A stretch of DNA of 33,587 nucleotides from Rhodovarius crocodyli. Its GTDB lineage: Bacteria; Pseudomonadota; Alphaproteobacteria; Acetobacterales; Acetobacteraceae. The DNA is taken from positions 1 through 33,587 of the forward strand of contig NZ_SACL01000019.1 in assembly GCF_004005855.1 (NCBI RefSeq). The letters run 5' to 3'. Position numbers and translations under genes: made by a program. Below are positions 25,958 to 33,587 of the stretch, piece after piece. The notes beneath the pieces are model-generated. The model saw nothing but the letters and a program-made list of their open reading frames with translations. It made no database searches and was not told the origin of the DNA. Within the stretch, counting starts at the first letter, position 1. Every line of letters starts with the position of its first letter.

Positions 25958-27085
25958 ATGACCAGGCCCCAGATGCCCCAGCCCCCGGAAGTGCGCCCGC
26001 TGCCGGTCAGGCGCCGTGCCTCTCGCCTCTGGTGGGCGCTTCCCTTGCTGGTGGCGGCCCTGCTGGCGTTGCACACGGGCCTGTGGCGCGGTGCCACCAG
26101 CGCCATGCAGCAGGGCTTCGAGGATTGGGCGGCCCAGCGCCGCGCCCAGGGCTGGGTCATCACCCACGCCACGCCGCAGCGCGGCGGCTGGCCCTTTTCC
26201 GCCACGCTGATCCTGCCGGACATGCAGCTTGCCCGTTCCGCGCCCCCCGCCTTCCGCTGGCAGGCGGAGGCCGTGGAACTGCGCCTGACCCCCACCGAAT
26301 GGGGGCGCATCGTGGTCGCGCCGCGCGGGCGGCAGCGGCTGGGTGTGGCACGCGGCGAAATCCCCTTCGCGGCCGATCGCCTGGAGCTGACCCTGCCGCT
26401 GGAACGCGGCCCCATCCCGCGAGAGGCTGAGCTGGAGGTGGAGCGGCTGCGCCTGAACTCCCCCTGGGGGCCCTTCGAGATGCGGCGCGGCCGGCTTTCC
26501 GCCCAGACCCGCCTGACCGCCACGGAAAGCGAGCCGGTGCTGGCGCTGGACGGCACGGCCGAGGACATCCTGCTGCCGCGCAACGGCCCCGGCGCGCTGG
26601 GCAACACCCTCGCCCGCCTGGCGCTGGAAGGCAGCCTGAGCGGCCCCCTGCCGCCCGTGCGCCACCTGCGTGAGCGCGCGGAAGCCTGGCGCGATGCCGG
26701 CGGCACGCTGGAGATCCGGCACCTGGACGGCCAATGGGGCCCGGTCGGGCTGGCGCTGACCGGTACCGGCACGCTGGACGACGCCCTGCAGCCCATGGGC
26801 GCCGGCCAGCTGCGCGTGACCGGCGCCGGAGAGGCGCTGGACGCGCTGGCGGCGCTGGGCTGGATCCAGCGCAACGCCGTCACGGCAGGCCGGGCGCTGG
26901 CCGTCATGCTCTCCCGCCCTGGGGCGGATGGCGGGGCTCCGGTGCTGGAATTGCCCTTCACGGTCCAGGAAAGGCGGCTGGCGCTGTCGCACATGCGTCT
27001 CGGCCGGATGCCCGAGATCGCCTGGCCCGCCCCGCCGCCGGAACCCGATGCCGCGCGCGATCCGTCCTTGCCATCGCGTGACTGA
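25958..27085 (+). CDS. DUF2125-family membrane-anchored protein
   Basis: 375 residues. After a basic, Pro-rich cytoplasmic start, one membrane helix (about 24-43, WWALPLLVAALLALHTGLW) exports the rest. The remaining part is beta-rich, with a long run of alternating strands such as RQRLGVARGEIPFAADRLEL, LEVERLRLNSPWGPFEMRRG and LPFTVQERRLALSHMRLGRM. This pattern matches DUF2125, found mainly in alphaproteobacteria and of unknown function. It recalls the repeated beta architecture of envelope lipid-transfer proteins, but that link is speculative. The ATG at 25958 has no strong ribosome-binding site. Confidence 0.7.
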   Translation: MTRPQMPQPPEVRPLPVRRRASRLWWALPLLVAALLALHTGLWRGATSAMQQGFEDWAAQRRAQGWVITHATPQRGGWPFSATLILPDMQLARSAPPAFRWQAEAVELRLTPTEWGRIVVAPRGRQRLGVARGEIPFAADRLELTLPLERGPIPREAELEVERLRLNSPWGPFEMRRGRLSAQTRLTATESEPVLALDGTAEDILLPRNGPGALGNTLARLALEGSLSGPLPPVRHLRERAEAWRDAGGTLEIRHLDGQWGPVGLALTGTGTLDDALQPMGAGQLRVTGAGEALDALAALGWIQRNAVTAGRALAVMLSRPGADGGAPVLELPFTVQERRLALSHMRLGRMPEIAWPAPPPEPDAARDPSLPSRD

Positions 27086-27242
27086 GTGGTTAGGATTACC
27101 CGCATGGATCGTTTCAACGCCCATACTGCGCGAATTACTGGCCCGGCTGCCTGAGCCGGTGCGCGCGCGCGGCCGGCTAAGCCCGGCCGGGACAGCACTC
27201 CATCCCTGAAGCGCGCATCACCTGACATTCCGCGAGACATCC
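27086..27242 (+). promoter_or_regulatory. Leader with two hairpins upstream of the ACT-like gene
   Basis: 157-bp gap. A 16-codon open frame starts at 27104 and stops at 27152-27154. The stop lies inside hairpin 1 (CCGGCT 27143-27148 with AGCCGG 27154-27159). Hairpin 2 (GGCCGG 27171-27176 with CCGGCC 27183-27188) follows. The layout resembles an attenuator, but the peptide is not enriched in one amino acid and no T run follows hairpin 2. Confidence 0.35.
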
Positions 27243-27512
27243 ATGTCCGAACAATTTGCCCCCGTTGAATTCCATTGCGTCGTCGAGGCCTCGCCCGGCG
27301 CGCTGAGCCGTGTGCTGGAGCCGCTGGCCAAGCGCGACCTGGTGCCCGACACGGTGCGCGCCACGCGCGAAGGCGCCACCCTGCGCGTCAGCCTGACGGT
27401 GCTGCGCATGCCGGTGGAGATGATCCATCTGGTGGAAGGCAATATCGGCCAGATCTTCGGCGTGCTGCGCCAGGAAACCACGCTGCTCGCGCAGCGGCGT
27501 GCCGCTGCTTAG
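27243..27512 (+). CDS. Small ACT-like domain protein
   Basis: 89 residues forming a single beta-alpha-beta-beta-alpha-beta unit. EFHCVVEASPGALSRVLEPL is the typical ACT start, then a strand with TLRVSLTVLRMPVEMIHLV, and an ending VEGNIGQIFGVLRQET. Size and pattern recall small regulatory subunits such as IlvM/IlvH, which bind amino acids and control acetolactate synthase, but no biosynthetic gene is adjacent. It is a stand-alone ACT protein of unknown target. It is followed by one full copy of the structured repeat, then the convergent mutL. Confidence 0.5.
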   Translation: MSEQFAPVEFHCVVEASPGALSRVLEPLAKRDLVPDTVRATREGATLRVSLTVLRMPVEMIHLVEGNIGQIFGVLRQETTLLAQRRAAA

Positions 27513-27517
27513 TTTTT

Positions 27518-27627
27518 GCCCTCAGGCGCCGGGCGCGCGCATCCGCGCGCTTGGCTTGCGGCGCGCCGCTGCCGCTCTCGTCCAATAGGCCTTATGGGCG
27601 CCGCGGGCCGCTGTGCGGCCCGAAAGG
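27518..27627. repeat. Structured dispersed repeat, copy A
   Basis: 110 bp between the ACT-like gene and the 3' end of mutL. It begins GCCCTCAGGCGCCGGGCG and contains stem 1 (27535-27540 / 27545-27550, loop ATCC). A variable middle of about 20 bp precedes the block GGCCTTATGGGCGCCG. Stem 2 (27604-27611 / 27615-27622, loop TGT) is followed by AAAGG. Copy B upstream of mutL matches along the whole length, with paired changes in both stems. Family unknown to me; REP-like. Confidence 0.85.
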
Positions 27628-27637
27628 GGCCTGGGCG

Positions 27638-29395
27638 TCAGGCGCGGCCGAACAGGCGCTCGAAATCCGCCCGCTGAAAGCGCAGGAAGGTCGGGCGGCC
27701 GTGGCTGCAGGTGGCGGCGCGGGGCGTCGCCTCCATGGCGCGCAGCAGGGCATCCATCTCCGGCAGGGTCAGGCGCCGACCGGAACGGATGCTGCCATGG
27801 CAGGCCAGCCGCGCCACCGCCGCGTCGAGCTTGCGCGTCAGCGCCGTGTCCTCGCCCCATTCCGCGATCTCGGCGGCCATGTCGCGCAGCAGGGGGGCGG
27901 GGTCGGCCTTGCCCAGCAGGGCGGGCAGGGCGCGCACCAGCATGGCGCCGGCGCCGAAACTCTCGATCTCCAGCCCCAGCTTGGCCAGCTCGGGCGCGAC
28001 CTCGGTCAGCCGCGCCGCGTCGGCGGGTGGCAGATCCACCACGGCCGGCAGCAGCAGGGGCTGGGCCCGCACCCCGCCCTCGACCAGCTGGGCGGAGAGG
28101 CGTTCATGCGTCAGGCGTTCATGCGCCGCGTGCTGGTCCACCAGCACCAGCGCGCCGTCGGCGGCCTCGGCCAGGATGTAGCATTCCAGCACCTGGCCGA
28201 TGGCGCGGCCCAGCGGCCCGGCGGGCGGGGCCTCGGCGGCGAAGCCCATGGGCAGTGAGGGGCTGGCCACGGGCGCTGGGGGCGGGGGCAGCAGGTCCAG
28301 CCCCGCTTCCTGGAAGCCGCGCGCGGCCCAGCTGTGGCTGAGTTGCGCCGGCGCCGCCGGGCGCCAGCCTTGCAGGGCAGGGCGTGGTGCCGCGGCCTCC
28401 ACAACCTCGGTCACGCCCACGCCCAGGGCGCGGCGCAGCGCCGAGATCATCGCCCCGCGCACGGCGCCGGCATCGCGGAAGCGCAGTTCGGTCTTCATCG
28501 GGTGGACGTTCACATCCACCGCATCGGGCGGCACCTCGATATAGAGGGCGGCCACCGGGTGGCGCCCGGCCTCCATCACGTCCCGATAGGCGACGCGCAG
28601 GGCGGCGCGCAGCATCTGGTCGCGCACCGGGCGGTGGTTCACCACCAGATGCTGTTCCGCCGCCGTGGCGCGGGAATGGGCGGGCTGCGCGATCAGCCCG
28701 GACAGCGTCATCGTCCCGCCTTCCCAGGCGACCGGCAGGGCATTGGCCGCGAAATCGGGGCCCAGCACCGCCTTGATGCGGCTGTCGCGGTCGGCGGCCG
28801 GCAGGTTGATGGAGACGCGCCCATCCACCGTCGCGTGGAACGCCACCTGCGGCCAGGCGAGCGCGAGGCGGCGCAGGGCCTCCAGCGCGTGCTCGGCCTC
28901 GGTGCGCGGGGCTTTCAGGAACTTCCGGCGGGCGGGGGTGGCGAAGAACAGGTCCCGCATCTCGACCCGCGTGCCGGGGGGCGCGGCGGCGGGCATGACG
29001 GCGCCGACGCGCCCGCCCTCGACCATGATGGCATGCGCATCGCCCCCGCGCTGGCGGGAGGTGATGGTCAGCCGCGACACCGCGCCGATGCTGGGCAGCG
29101 CCTCGCCCCGGAAGCCCAGGGTGGCGATGGCGAACAGCGTGTCTTCCTCGGGCAGCTTGGAGGTGGCGTGGCGCTGGATGGCCAGCGCCAGCTCCTCCGC
29201 CGACATGCCGATGCCGTCATCCTCGACCAGGATGCGGCCGGAGCCGCCTTCCTCGATGGTGACCGCGATGCGGGTGGCCCCCGCATCCAGCGCGTTTTCC
29301 GCCAGTTCCTTCACCACCGCCGCAGGGCGCTCCACCACCTCGCCGGCGGCGATGCGGTTGGCGGTGGTTTCGGACAGGAGTCGGATGACTGACAT
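27638..29395 (-). CDS. mutL: DNA mismatch repair protein MutL
   Basis: 585 residues. The N-terminal GHKL ATPase has E30 and N34 in VVKELAENALDAG, then ILVEDDGIGM, TLGFRGEALPSI and GTRVEMRDLFFATPARRKFL. The C-terminal dimer domain carries the endonuclease metal-binding motif DQHAX2EX4E (D420 to E431) together with ACHGSIRSG and CSHGRPT. It is therefore a nicking MutL, as expected in bacteria without MutH. The ATG at 29395 (MSVIRLL) is the family start. A second in-frame ATG at 29407 lies inside a perfect hairpin directly upstream. The gene is bracketed by direct copies of the structured repeat. Confidence 0.96.
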   Translation of the reverse strand: MSVIRLLSETTANRIAAGEVVERPAAVVKELAENALDAGATRIAVTIEEGGSGRILVEDDGIGMSAEELALAIQRHATSKLPEEDTLFAIATLGFRGEALPSIGAVSRLTITSRQRGGDAHAIMVEGGRVGAVMPAAAPPGTRVEMRDLFFATPARRKFLKAPRTEAEHALEALRRLALAWPQVAFHATVDGRVSINLPAADRDSRIKAVLGPDFAANALPVAWEGGTMTLSGLIAQPAHSRATAAEQHLVVNHRPVRDQMLRAALRVAYRDVMEAGRHPVAALYIEVPPDAVDVNVHPMKTELRFRDAGAVRGAMISALRRALGVGVTEVVEAAAPRPALQGWRPAAPAQLSHSWAARGFQEAGLDLLPPPPAPVASPSLPMGFAAEAPPAGPLGRAIGQVLECYILAEAADGALVLVDQHAAHERLTHERLSAQLVEGGVRAQPLLLPAVVDLPPADAARLTEVAPELAKLGLEIESFGAGAMLVRALPALLGKADPAPLLRDMAAEIAEWGEDTALTRKLDAAVARLACHGSIRSGRRLTLPEMDALLRAMEATPRAATCSHGRPTFLRFQRADFERLFGRA

Positions 29396-29397
29396 CG

Positions 29398-29420
29398 CCC
29401 GCAGCATAGCATGCTGCGGG
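29398..29420 (-). promoter_or_regulatory. Perfect hairpin abutting the mutL start codon
   Basis: Perfect 10-bp arms (29398-29407 and 29411-29420) with a 3-nt loop end 2 nt before the mutL ATG on the minus strand. The structure occupies the place where a Shine-Dalgarno sequence would be, and none is visible otherwise. It could limit initiation or be a terminator-like relic. Confidence 0.65.
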
Positions 29421-29429
29421 CTTGTTGAC

Positions 29430-29538
29430 GCCCTCAGGCGCCGGGCGGCGGCATCCGCCGCCTTGGCTGACGGCGCGCCACTGTCGCACCTGCCCGAAGG
29501 CCTTATGGGCGCCGCCGGCCGCCGTGCGGCCGGAAAGG
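29430..29538. repeat. Structured dispersed repeat, copy B
   Basis: 109 bp between the mutL start and the hyuB stop, in the same orientation as copy A. Stem 1 is GGCGGC/GCCGCC (29447-29452 / 29457-29462) with the same ATCC loop. Stem 2 is 29515-29522 / 29526-29533 with a CGT loop. Compared with copy A, three pairs in stem 1 and one in stem 2 are changed on both sides, preserving pairing. Loops and flanks are largely identical. Confidence 0.85.
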
Positions 29539-29541
29539 CGG

Positions 29542-31173
29542 TCAGCCGGTCACATACCCCATGGCCCGGTCGCGGGCCTGGGCCTCGGCCGGCCGGGCGG
29601 CCGGCTTGCCGAAGCCGCCGCCGCCCGAGGTCACCAGCCGCACGCGGTCGCCCTCGACCAGCGGCTTGTTGTCGGATTTCGGCGGGATCGGGGTTTCCTT
29701 GCCGTCACGGATCAGCAGCAGATGCCCCGGTGCCGCAGGCTCACCACCCGCCAGCCCGTAGGGCTGGCTCTGGAAGCGGTCCATATTGGCGGTGAACAGG
29801 CAGTGCGGGCTGTTGACGCGCCATTCGCGCAGCAGCCCCAGCCCCCCGCGATGCTCACCCGCGCCGCCGCTGTCGGGCTGCAGTTCGTAGCGGGTGATGG
29901 TCAGCGGCATCTGGTTCTCGATCATCTCGATTGGGATGTTGCTGTTGTTGTGCATGCCCGACGCATAGGCATTCACGCCGTCCTTCGTCGGCGTGCCGCC
30001 CGACCCGCCGATCTCGATTTCCACCAGCACGTCGCGCTTGGCGTCCGCCTTGATGGTCTGGAAGGTGCAGACATAGGAATTGCCGTAATAGGCGGCGGGG
30101 ATGCGGTCCGGCACGGCCTGGTGCAGCGCGCCGAACATGGCGTTCAGCAGCCGGTGGGTCACGGCCACGCGGTGCGCGACCGGCGCGGGGGCCTGGGCAT
30201 TCACCACGAGCCCCGCCGGGGCGATCACGCTGATCGGGCGGTAGCAGCCCGCGTTCATCGCGAAGCCGCCGCCCGAGGCGCACATCAGCGCGTACATCAC
30301 CGCCGAGTTCGACGAGGCGAGGGTGGCATTCACCGGCCCCTTGCTCTGCGCCGAGCAGGCCGAGAGGTCGGCCACCGCCTCATCGCCCTTGATGGTCAGG
30401 GTGACGGCGATGTTGATGGTCTTGCCGAGGTCCACCCCGTCATCGTCCAGCACATCGGTGAATTCATAGGTGCCGTCGGGCATGGCGGCGATGGCCGCGC
30501 GCATCCCAGCCTCGGACTGGTCGAGGATACGGGCCGCGGCTTCGGTCATGCCGTCCGCGCCATAGCGGGTGGCAAGGCGAAGCAGCGCCTGCCGGCCGAC
30601 CTCCAGGCTCGCGATCTGGCTGGTCAGGTCGCCCAGCAGCAGATCCGGCTTGCGGATGTTCTGCCGGATCATCGCCCAGACGCCGTCGTTCCGCTTACCG
30701 TTCTCGATCAGCTTCACGGGGGGGATGCGCAGTCCCTCCTGGAAGATTTCCGTGGTGGTGGCGGCATAGCTGCCGGCCGCCAGGCCGCCGACATCGATGT
30801 GGTGACACAGCGCGCCGACATAGGCGATGCGCTTGCCCTCATGGAACACCGGGCGATAGGCGATGATGTCGGGCAGGTGCTGGCCGCCGCAATACGGGTC
30901 ATTGGTGATGACCACGTCATCGGGGCCCCAGGCCTCGGCATCCACATATTCCGTCAGCAGCGTGCGCAGCGCCGCGGACATGGAGTTCAGGTGGCCCGGG
31001 ATGCGGGCCGACTGTGCCAGGTTCCAGCCGTTGGCGTCGAAGACGGCGGTGGAATAATCCAGCAATTCCCGCACGATGGTGCTGCGGCTGGTGCGCCAGA
31101 TGGTCACGTCCATCTCGGCGGCGGCGGCGGTCAGCGCGTTGCGGATGACCTCGATATCAACCGGACCGATCAT
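29542..31173 (-). CDS. hyuB: Hydantoinase/oxoprolinase subunit B (HyuB family)
   Basis: 543 residues, the normal size for HyuB. Signatures include PVDIEVIRNALTAAAAEMD, ITNDPYCGGQHLPDI, ALCHHIDVGGLAAGSYA, the middle block LIENGKRNDGVWAMIRQNIR, and the Gly-rich ends GGSGGTPTKDGVNAY and LVTSGGGGFGKP. With HyuA it forms an ATP-dependent amidohydrolase acting on hydantoins, 5-oxoproline or related cyclic amides, or a carboxylase in the acetone carboxylase branch. The substrate cannot be read from the sequence. The start shares bases with the hyuA stop (TGATG), indicating a two-subunit enzyme. Confidence 0.9.
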   Translation of the reverse strand: MIGPVDIEVIRNALTAAAAEMDVTIWRTSRSTIVRELLDYSTAVFDANGWNLAQSARIPGHLNSMSAALRTLLTEYVDAEAWGPDDVVITNDPYCGGQHLPDIIAYRPVFHEGKRIAYVGALCHHIDVGGLAAGSYAATTTEIFQEGLRIPPVKLIENGKRNDGVWAMIRQNIRKPDLLLGDLTSQIASLEVGRQALLRLATRYGADGMTEAAARILDQSEAGMRAAIAAMPDGTYEFTDVLDDDGVDLGKTINIAVTLTIKGDEAVADLSACSAQSKGPVNATLASSNSAVMYALMCASGGGFAMNAGCYRPISVIAPAGLVVNAQAPAPVAHRVAVTHRLLNAMFGALHQAVPDRIPAAYYGNSYVCTFQTIKADAKRDVLVEIEIGGSGGTPTKDGVNAYASGMHNNSNIPIEMIENQMPLTITRYELQPDSGGAGEHRGGLGLLREWRVNSPHCLFTANMDRFQSQPYGLAGGEPAAPGHLLLIRDGKETPIPPKSDNKPLVEGDRVRLVTSGGGGFGKPAARPAEAQARDRAMGYVTG

Positions 31174-33236
31174 CAGACGGCCTCCCTCACGGCGATGATG
31201 GCACCAGCGGTGCCCAGGCGCGCGGTCCAGCCGGGCGCGATGAAATGGGTGGCGAAGGCTTCCTCGATGATCGCGGGGCCGGTGATGGTGTCGGTCCCCG
31301 CGATGCTGTCGCGGTCCCACACGCCGGCCTCCTGCCAGGTGTCCCCGGTGAAGACGCGGCGCTTGCCCTTCAGCGCGGTGCCGGTGCTGGGCACCACGGG
31401 GGCGGGTTCCGGGCGCGGCAGGCGGCCCGTGGCGGTGACGCGGATGGTCACCAGCTCCACTACCTCATCCTCGGCCGAGTAGCTGAAGCGCTGCTTGTGC
31501 TGGGCGTGGAAGCGTGTGGCCAGCGCCGCCAGATCGGCCGCCGTGGGCGCGGTGATGTCGCCCCAGGGCACCAGCAGCTCGAAGGCCTGCCCGTGATAGC
31601 GCATGTCGGCCGAGACCAGCAGCTCGCGCGCCGCCGGGGCCACGCCGTCACGCGCGAGTGCCGCATCGGCCTCGTCGCGCAGCTCGCCGATCAGCTCGGT
31701 CAGGGCGGGCAGGGCGGCCTCGTGCAGCGCCAGCAGGCGGGAACGGGCGATATCCTGCTTCAGGTCGCTGAACATGATGCCATAGGCCGACAGCGTGCCG
31801 GGGTTCTGCGGGAACACCACCTCGGTCATGCCCATCTCGTCCGCGACCTCGGTCGCGTGCAGGCCGCCGGCGCCGCCGAAGGACAGCAGCGCGAAGTCCT
31901 TGGGGTGCAGGCCCTTCTCGAACAGGGAAAGCCGGACCGCCGCCGCCAGGGCCGCGTTGGTCAGGGTCAGGATGCCCTCGGCGGTCTGGTCGGCCGAGAG
32001 GCCGAGCTTCTCGCCAAGCCCCGCCATGGCCCGGCCGGTGGCCGGCATGTCGAGCTTCATGGCACCGCCGAGGAAGAACTCCGCATCCAGCCGCCCGGTG
32101 GACAGGTTGGCGTCCGTCACGGTGGGCTCGGTGCCCCCGCGCCCGTAGGAGACGGGGCCGGGCCGCGCGCCGGCGCTCTCGGGGCCGACCGTCAGGCGGC
32201 CACCGTCACGCACGCGCGCCAGAGAGCCGCCGCCCGCGCCGATGGTGCGCATTTCCACCATCGGCAGGCGCACGGGCAGGCCGTCGATCTCACCCTGGGT
32301 GATGATCGACACCGCATTGTCCTGCACGACGGACACGTCATAGCTGGTGCCGCCCATGTCGACCGCGACGAGGTTCGGCTTGCCCAGTTCCTCCGCGAGG
32401 CGGGAGGCCGCGAGCGCGCCGCCCGAGGGGCCGGAGAGCAGCAGCCTGGCGGGTTGTTCGCCCGCCGTCTGCGGGCTGCACACGCCGCCGTTGGACTGCA
32501 CCAGGAACACGCGCGGGCGGAACTCACCCTGCGACAGCCGCGCCTGCAGCTTGGTCATATAGGCGCTGACGACGGGCATCAGCACGGCGTTCAGCACGGT
32601 GGTGCTGGTGCGCTCATACTCGCGGATCTCGGGCGAGATCTCCGAGGACAGCGAGATCGGCAGGCCGGGGAATTCGGCGGCGACCGCATCGCGCAGCGCG
32701 CGTTCATGGGCAGGGTTTGCATAGGCGTGCAGCAGGCAGATGGCGATGGCCTCAGGCTTCAGGGCCCGCAGCTTGTCCATCAGCCCGTCGAGGGCGAGCG
32801 GGGTTTCCACGCTGCCGTCGGCATACAGGCGCTCCGTCACGCCCAGACGCATGTCGCGCGCGATCAGGCAGGGGAAGGGGTCAGGCGCCAGCGCATACAG
32901 GTCGCGACGGAAATGCCGGGTGATTTCCAGCACATCCTCGAAGCCCGCCGTGGTCAGCAGCACGCCGCGGGCCAGCTTGCGTTCCAGCACCGCGTTGGTC
33001 GCGATGGTGGTGCCGTGCAGCAGCAGCCCCACATCGGACAGGGCGAAGCCGAATTTCTCCGATGCTTCCTTCACGCCGGTCAGCAGGCCGTCGGACGGGT
33101 CGGCGGGGGTGGTCGGGGTTTTCCACGCCACCACCTGGCCGCGCCGCGCGTCATAGATCTGCAGGTCGGTGAAGGTGCCGCCGATATCCACGGCGATGCG
33201 AACGGGTCGAGTATCCTCGGTCATTTCTTCCATCAT
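31173..33236 (-). CDS. hyuA: Hydantoinase/oxoprolinase subunit A (HyuA family)
   Basis: 687 residues, full length. The N-terminal acetate-kinase-like ATPase fold shows AVDIGGTFTDLQIYD, LLHGTTIATNAVLERK and EISPEIREYERTSTTVLNAV. The second half shows NLVAVDMGGTSYDVSVV, GPESAGARPGPVSYGRGG, TVTDANLSTGRL and LLSFGGAGGLHATEVADEM. It is the ATP-binding subunit partnering HyuB. Three Met codons are close together (33236, 33233, 33224). GGAAGAA lies immediately before the last, so the true start may be 33224. A TRAP permease gene ends 13 bp upstream of 33236, suggesting import of the substrate by TRAP and then ring opening. Confidence 0.9.
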   Translation of the reverse strand: MMEEMTEDTRPVRIAVDIGGTFTDLQIYDARRGQVVAWKTPTTPADPSDGLLTGVKEASEKFGFALSDVGLLLHGTTIATNAVLERKLARGVLLTTAGFEDVLEITRHFRRDLYALAPDPFPCLIARDMRLGVTERLYADGSVETPLALDGLMDKLRALKPEAIAICLLHAYANPAHERALRDAVAAEFPGLPISLSSEISPEIREYERTSTTVLNAVLMPVVSAYMTKLQARLSQGEFRPRVFLVQSNGGVCSPQTAGEQPARLLLSGPSGGALAASRLAEELGKPNLVAVDMGGTSYDVSVVQDNAVSIITQGEIDGLPVRLPMVEMRTIGAGGGSLARVRDGGRLTVGPESAGARPGPVSYGRGGTEPTVTDANLSTGRLDAEFFLGGAMKLDMPATGRAMAGLGEKLGLSADQTAEGILTLTNAALAAAVRLSLFEKGLHPKDFALLSFGGAGGLHATEVADEMGMTEVVFPQNPGTLSAYGIMFSDLKQDIARSRLLALHEAALPALTELIGELRDEADAALARDGVAPAARELLVSADMRYHGQAFELLVPWGDITAPTAADLAALATRFHAQHKQRFSYSAEDEVVELVTIRVTATGRLPRPEPAPVVPSTGTALKGKRRVFTGDTWQEAGVWDRDSIAGTDTITGPAIIEEAFATHFIAPGWTARLGTAGAIIAVREAV

Positions 33237-33249
33237 ATCAGGATAAGGG

Positions 33250-33587
33250 TCAGCCCATCACACTGGGCAGCCAGGTGGCGATTTCGGGCACGATCATGAG
33301 CAGGACGATGGCGAGCAGGTAAGCCAGCACGAAGGGCATGACGCCTGCGAACACATCCGTGATCGGCCCTCCCTTCGGCCGCATGCCCTGCAGCACATAC
33401 ATCACGGTGCCGTCCGGCGGGCTGATCTGCGCGATCTCCACCAGCATGGTCACGATCACCCCGAACCAGATCGGGTCGTAGCCCAGCGCGACGACGACGG
33501 GGAACACCACCGGCACCGTGGTGATGATCATGGAGAACCCCTCCATGAACGTCCCCAGCGCGAAATACAGCCCGATGATGCAGCACA
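33250..33587 (-). CDS. dctM: TRAP transporter large permease (DctM family), partial
   Basis: Only the last 112 residues are in the window; the 5' part lies beyond the right edge. Visible are GLYFALGTFMEGFSMIITTV, VTMLVEIAQISPPDGTVMYV and a final membrane helix (MPFVLAYLLAIVLLMIVPEI). These are the C-terminal features of DctM-type large permeases of TRAP transporters, which import carboxylates and amides with a periplasmic binding protein. It is upstream of and co-directional with hyuA-hyuB, so a shared operon is likely. Confidence 0.85.
   Translation of the reverse strand, partial: CCIIGLYFALGTFMEGFSMIITTVPVVFPVVVALGYDPIWFGVIVTMLVEIAQISPPDGTVMYVLQGMRPKGGPITDVFAGVMPFVLAYLLAIVLLMIVPEIATWLPSVMG

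Noticed and set aside
31245-33299. Open frame of 684 codons on the plus strand over hyuA
   Set aside because: Antisense shadow of hyuA with Gly/His/Gln-rich translation and no domain signature.

Overview
The window is GC-rich throughout, with tightly packed and often overlapping genes. It looks like a chromosomal segment from an alphaproteobacterium, most likely Rhodospirillales/Acetobacteraceae (Roseomonas-like). That placement is inferred from gene content and order (flgBC-fliE-fliQR-flhB followed by a CckA-type kinase and recA, an Aap amino-acid transporter, MotE beside CheY/CheZ) and from a GAAC-N7-GAAC SOS box of the alphaproteobacterial type. I see no prophage, insertion sequence, CRISPR array, rRNA or tRNA.

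Layout. Positions 1-4343 hold a plus-strand motility operon: the 3' part of a MotE-like gene, cheY, cheZ and a large secreted AMIN/TPR-like protein. Positions 4518-5908 hold speD and speE (spermidine synthesis) with a strong hairpin terminator between them. Positions 5952-8903 (minus) hold an Hpt phosphotransfer protein and a membrane hybrid histidine kinase with two receivers. An orphan family-3 solute-binding protein diverges from the kinase with overlapping start codons. Positions 9750-11037 (minus) hold fliP, fliO and a small unknown gene. Positions 11133-15954 (plus) hold flgB, flgC, fliE, fliQ, fliR, flhB and a soluble CckA-like hybrid kinase. recA follows at 16087 behind an SOS box. Positions 17155-20143 (minus) form a lipid A/Kdo operon: a DUF374 acyltransferase, waaA and lpxK.

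Positions 20614-25396 (plus) hold a complete general amino-acid ABC transporter, aapJQMP, coupled to an ATC-hydrolase-family gene. chaC (minus) and a DUF2125 gene (plus) then diverge, followed by a small ACT-like protein. mutL, hyuB, hyuA and the C-terminal end of a TRAP large permease lie on the minus strand up to the window edge.

How the parts fit. Three blocks concern swimming: the che/mot operon, fliOP and flgB-flhB. The CckA-like kinase ties the last block to cell-cycle control. The right-hand third is dominated by uptake and breakdown of amino acids and cyclic amides (Aap, ATC hydrolase, ChaC, HyuA/HyuB, TRAP).

The most unusual non-coding signal is a roughly 110-bp structured repeat. 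It is present in two full direct copies that bracket mutL, with compensatory base-pair changes in two stems, and in a degenerate third copy in the fliE-fliQ gap. Other notable DNA structures are a perfect hairpin directly in front of the mutL start codon and two perfect inverted repeats upstream of aapJ.
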